Below, piece after piece: positions 61,560 to 64,000 of a stretch of DNA of 64,000 bases. The notes under the pieces were generated by a model, which was not told the origin of the DNA, searched no databases, and saw only the letters and a program-made list of their open reading frames with translations. Both the position numbers and the translations under genes were made by a program. How positions within the stretch are numbered: position 1 is the first letter of the stretch; every line of letters begins with the position of its first letter. The stretch comes from Torreya grandis. Its lineage: Eukaryota; Streptophyta; Pinopsida; Cupressales; Taxaceae. The stretch covers positions 572,501 through 636,500 of the forward strand of contig JARHVA010000251.1 in assembly GCA_037957365.1 (NCBI GenBank), read 5' to 3'.

Positions 61560-62110
61560 AATGACAAACCTTATGATATTTTGGAACAACTACACATTGA
61601 TGTAAATTTTTATTTTAAATCTTTTGCATGCATCAAATGTCCATAAGAACATAGTGAATGCGATTCTAAGTCAATCTAAGGTCCCAAGTGACATTGCACT
61701 TGGTAAATTTAAAACACTTATGAGTCATATATCTCCTCACCCAAAACTCACCTTTGATTAAACAAATATGCCATTTATTGGACTTATGTGTAATAACCTA
61801 ATTTACATAGAAGTAATCATTTCATAGAATAAATTTAAAAGAGTCCTCATAGAAAATGGTTCATGGATAAATATTGTAACTTTGAATCTAGTTAAACATT
61901 TGGAATACACAACATTAGATATTCAGCTAGATACTATCACTATCAAAGCCTATGATAATGAGGAACAAGAATATCAGGGTATAATTTGTTTATCTATTAT
62001 AATGGGCCTCTAACCCATAATACTATGTGCCATATTATTGATTTATAATTATCATATAATTTTCTTCTCAGGTGACCATGGATTCATGAAGTGTGTGTTT
62101 TACCTTCTAC
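61560..62110 (+). pseudogene. Protease of the plus-strand element at the window end
   Basis: Same block as 13560-14180: KVPSDIALGKFKTL, then RVLIENGSWINIVTLN, where the catalytic D has become E, then LDTITIKAYDNEEQE and a decayed end. Many frameshifts. Confidence 0.75.
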
Positions 62111-63615
62111 TCTTCATTAGTGTATCAAGTTTCCCCATTCTATGTTAGAAGTTACTATTCTTGGTAACTTGTAACCATATGAATTTTGTAAACATTTGGA
62201 TGTAGAGTATGAAAACTACAACAATAACTTTGACATAGAGAATGTCACCAAGAGGAATAAGGATATAGTTGATTAACCATTTGAATATAATTATGTGGAT
62301 CCAAGTAACCTTGCCTCCACTTCATCCACACTTTCTATTAAAATAGACAATAATTTTAATGTTCAAGACAATGACATGGGGAATACAAAAACAATAATGT
62401 TTTCCATATATCCAAACTACCTAAAACACCTAAATCATATGGTAGACCTAAAATGAAAGGTGATAAAATAGAATGGCATAAGAAGGAAAATTATTGTTAG
62501 AAAGTACCTATGGTTTTCATCAAAATCACTTTATAGGAGAAAGAGCAAATCAAGCCTGATGATGATTCATGGTTAACAATGATGATTTTACTACTTGTTA
62601 CCAAAACACCAAGTATACTATTCTAAATAGTATAATGGATAGTCAATCCTATAAGGGCAAAGGCCTAGGGGAAAAACAACAAAGACTTATTGATCTATTA
62701 ATAGTTAAAAAATAAAGCAATGCAAGGTATAAGATAAAAACCACATAGGGGTGACCCCTTATATCTTAAGATTGATTCTAATTTATCATATAACATAGAT
62801 AATGCCAACAATTATTCAAATTTATATTATATAATCTATAATGAGTTCATTTATACCAAATTATTTGACCCCAATACCATATGTACCATTATTATTATGC
62901 CATATTATTCCCCTCTTTTCCTCCATCATTCCCAATCGATCGAGTGGGACCAACAAAAGTCATATATACCATTAGATAATTTTTAGACTGATGAATAAAT
63001 CTGTGAATTCCTAGGCCTAAGAGATAATTTACAACTTGGTGATCACAAATAGATATTTGCTACTAAATTTTACCTTACTACCTATTTTGGAGACTTGGTG
63101 AACTTACTTAGTCACAAACAAAAAGAAAAGAAAATCAAACATTGAGGTCCCAAATTGAAAACCTCTTCAAGGAATTTTTGGACTAGGGTAAAAGTAAATA
63201 AAAATCTGAGTCTCATGGTGAAAACCTATTTTAGGCACCATTGGATGGGGAAGTTCACCCTATTTTCAATGAAGCACAAGCCTCATCTAATCCCAAAATA
63301 TAATGTCAATCAAGAATCAATTTAAAGGGTCAAAAAATACTTGATAAATTAGCTTAGGATTTCCCACAAGCCTTTTCAAACCTTGGTGATTTATATTCTT
63401 CTTGCATGGGTGAAATTGATGAGCCATTTGAGCCACCAAATGAAGACAAAGATCAATGTACAACATTATTGACTATTATACAAGATGGTTCCACATTGAT
63501 TGTGGAGGATACCATCAAAGTCAATATTGGAACACCTACTAGTCCTAAATGGATCAAACTTGGAGCATCCCTCACTAAAGAGAAATATGAGCTACTTACT
63601 ATGCTCCTTTAGGAT
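62111..63615 (+). pseudogene. Protease-to-RT linker of the plus-strand element
   Basis: Matches 14181-15540 in order. 63406-63612 is open (MGEIDEPFEPPNEDKDQCTT ... TSPKWIKLGASLTKEKYELL) and shows the segment that the solo LTR interrupts in the other copy. Confidence 0.75.
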
Positions 63616-64000
63616 TTTTTTGATATTTTTACATGGTTTAATTTATATATGATTAGCTTATACCTTTATTTAGTTGTACATCACCTAATTTTACACTCTA
63701 ATGCCAAGCCTATATAATATAAGTTGATAAAAATACACCTTATAATAGTTCTGGTCAATAAAGAGTCATAAAAGCTATTATAAGCAGGGTGTATCAGTCT
63801 TATTGATTATTTAGAATGGATATCTAACATATTCCTACTAAAAAAAATCAAAAGGAATCTGATTATGCACTAATCTCTGATATATAAATAAATCATGCCA
63901 AAATGATGGTTTTCATTTGCCCAACATTAATATGATTATTAATTCCATGATAGATTATAGGATTTTATCTCTTATGGATGGCTTCTCTTGATATAATCAG
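63616..64000 (+). pseudogene. Reverse transcriptase start, cut by the window end
   Basis: Continues directly with DFFDIFTWF, LVVHHLILHSNAKPI, then, in changing frames, INKSCQNDGFHLPNINMIIN and LMDGFS-stop-YNQ at the very end. The catalytic box would lie beyond the window. Confidence 0.8.

Overview
This window looks like repeat-rich DNA from the nuclear genome of a land plant with a large genome. A gymnosperm such as a conifer is plausible, but the sequence cannot prove it. The DNA is very AT-rich, and most of it is old, mutated Ty3/gypsy LTR retrotransposons. Their gag, protease, RT, RNase H, second RNase H and integrase blocks resemble the Tat/Ogre type. I found one convincing host gene: a compact three-exon gene for a 74-residue heavy-metal-associated (HMA) domain protein at 2079-2788 on the minus strand.

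Layout. 1-2078: AT-rich, no gene seen. 2079-2933: the HMA gene with a tRNA-like relic just upstream. 3291-3919: two tandem repeats. 5480-11528: a minus-strand element fragment (gag, start of protease, leader, one LTR) abutting 11529-19170, a plus-strand gag-pol whose pol carries a 378-bp solo-LTR-like insertion. That pol is followed by non-coding modules and an antisense plant mobile domain (PMD) pseudogene (21120-23040). 23041-26247: no recognisable gene, degenerate repeats near the end.

26248-44329 is a complete 18.1-kb minus-strand element with two LTRs (1501 and 1491 bp), a perfect CCATG target-site duplication, a primer-binding-site candidate, a polypurine tract, all gag-pol domains and a second PMD gene antisense to pol. 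46180-54087 is a shorter plus-strand element with 1345-bp LTRs, gag and protease but no RT or integrase, and with a hairpin array and a very long microsatellite before its 3' LTR. 54590-57200 is a minus-strand pol relic of another gypsy type. 59388-64000 is a plus-strand relative of the 11.5-kb element, cut by the window end inside RT.

Most elements carry many stops and frameshifts, so none looks autonomous. The most interesting signals are the shared non-coding modules: a ~90-nt sense-strand block found six times in three elements, an array of hairpins with compensatory changes, antisense PMD genes in the same place in two elements, and adjacent ~170-bp repeats with opposite strand-biased transitions.
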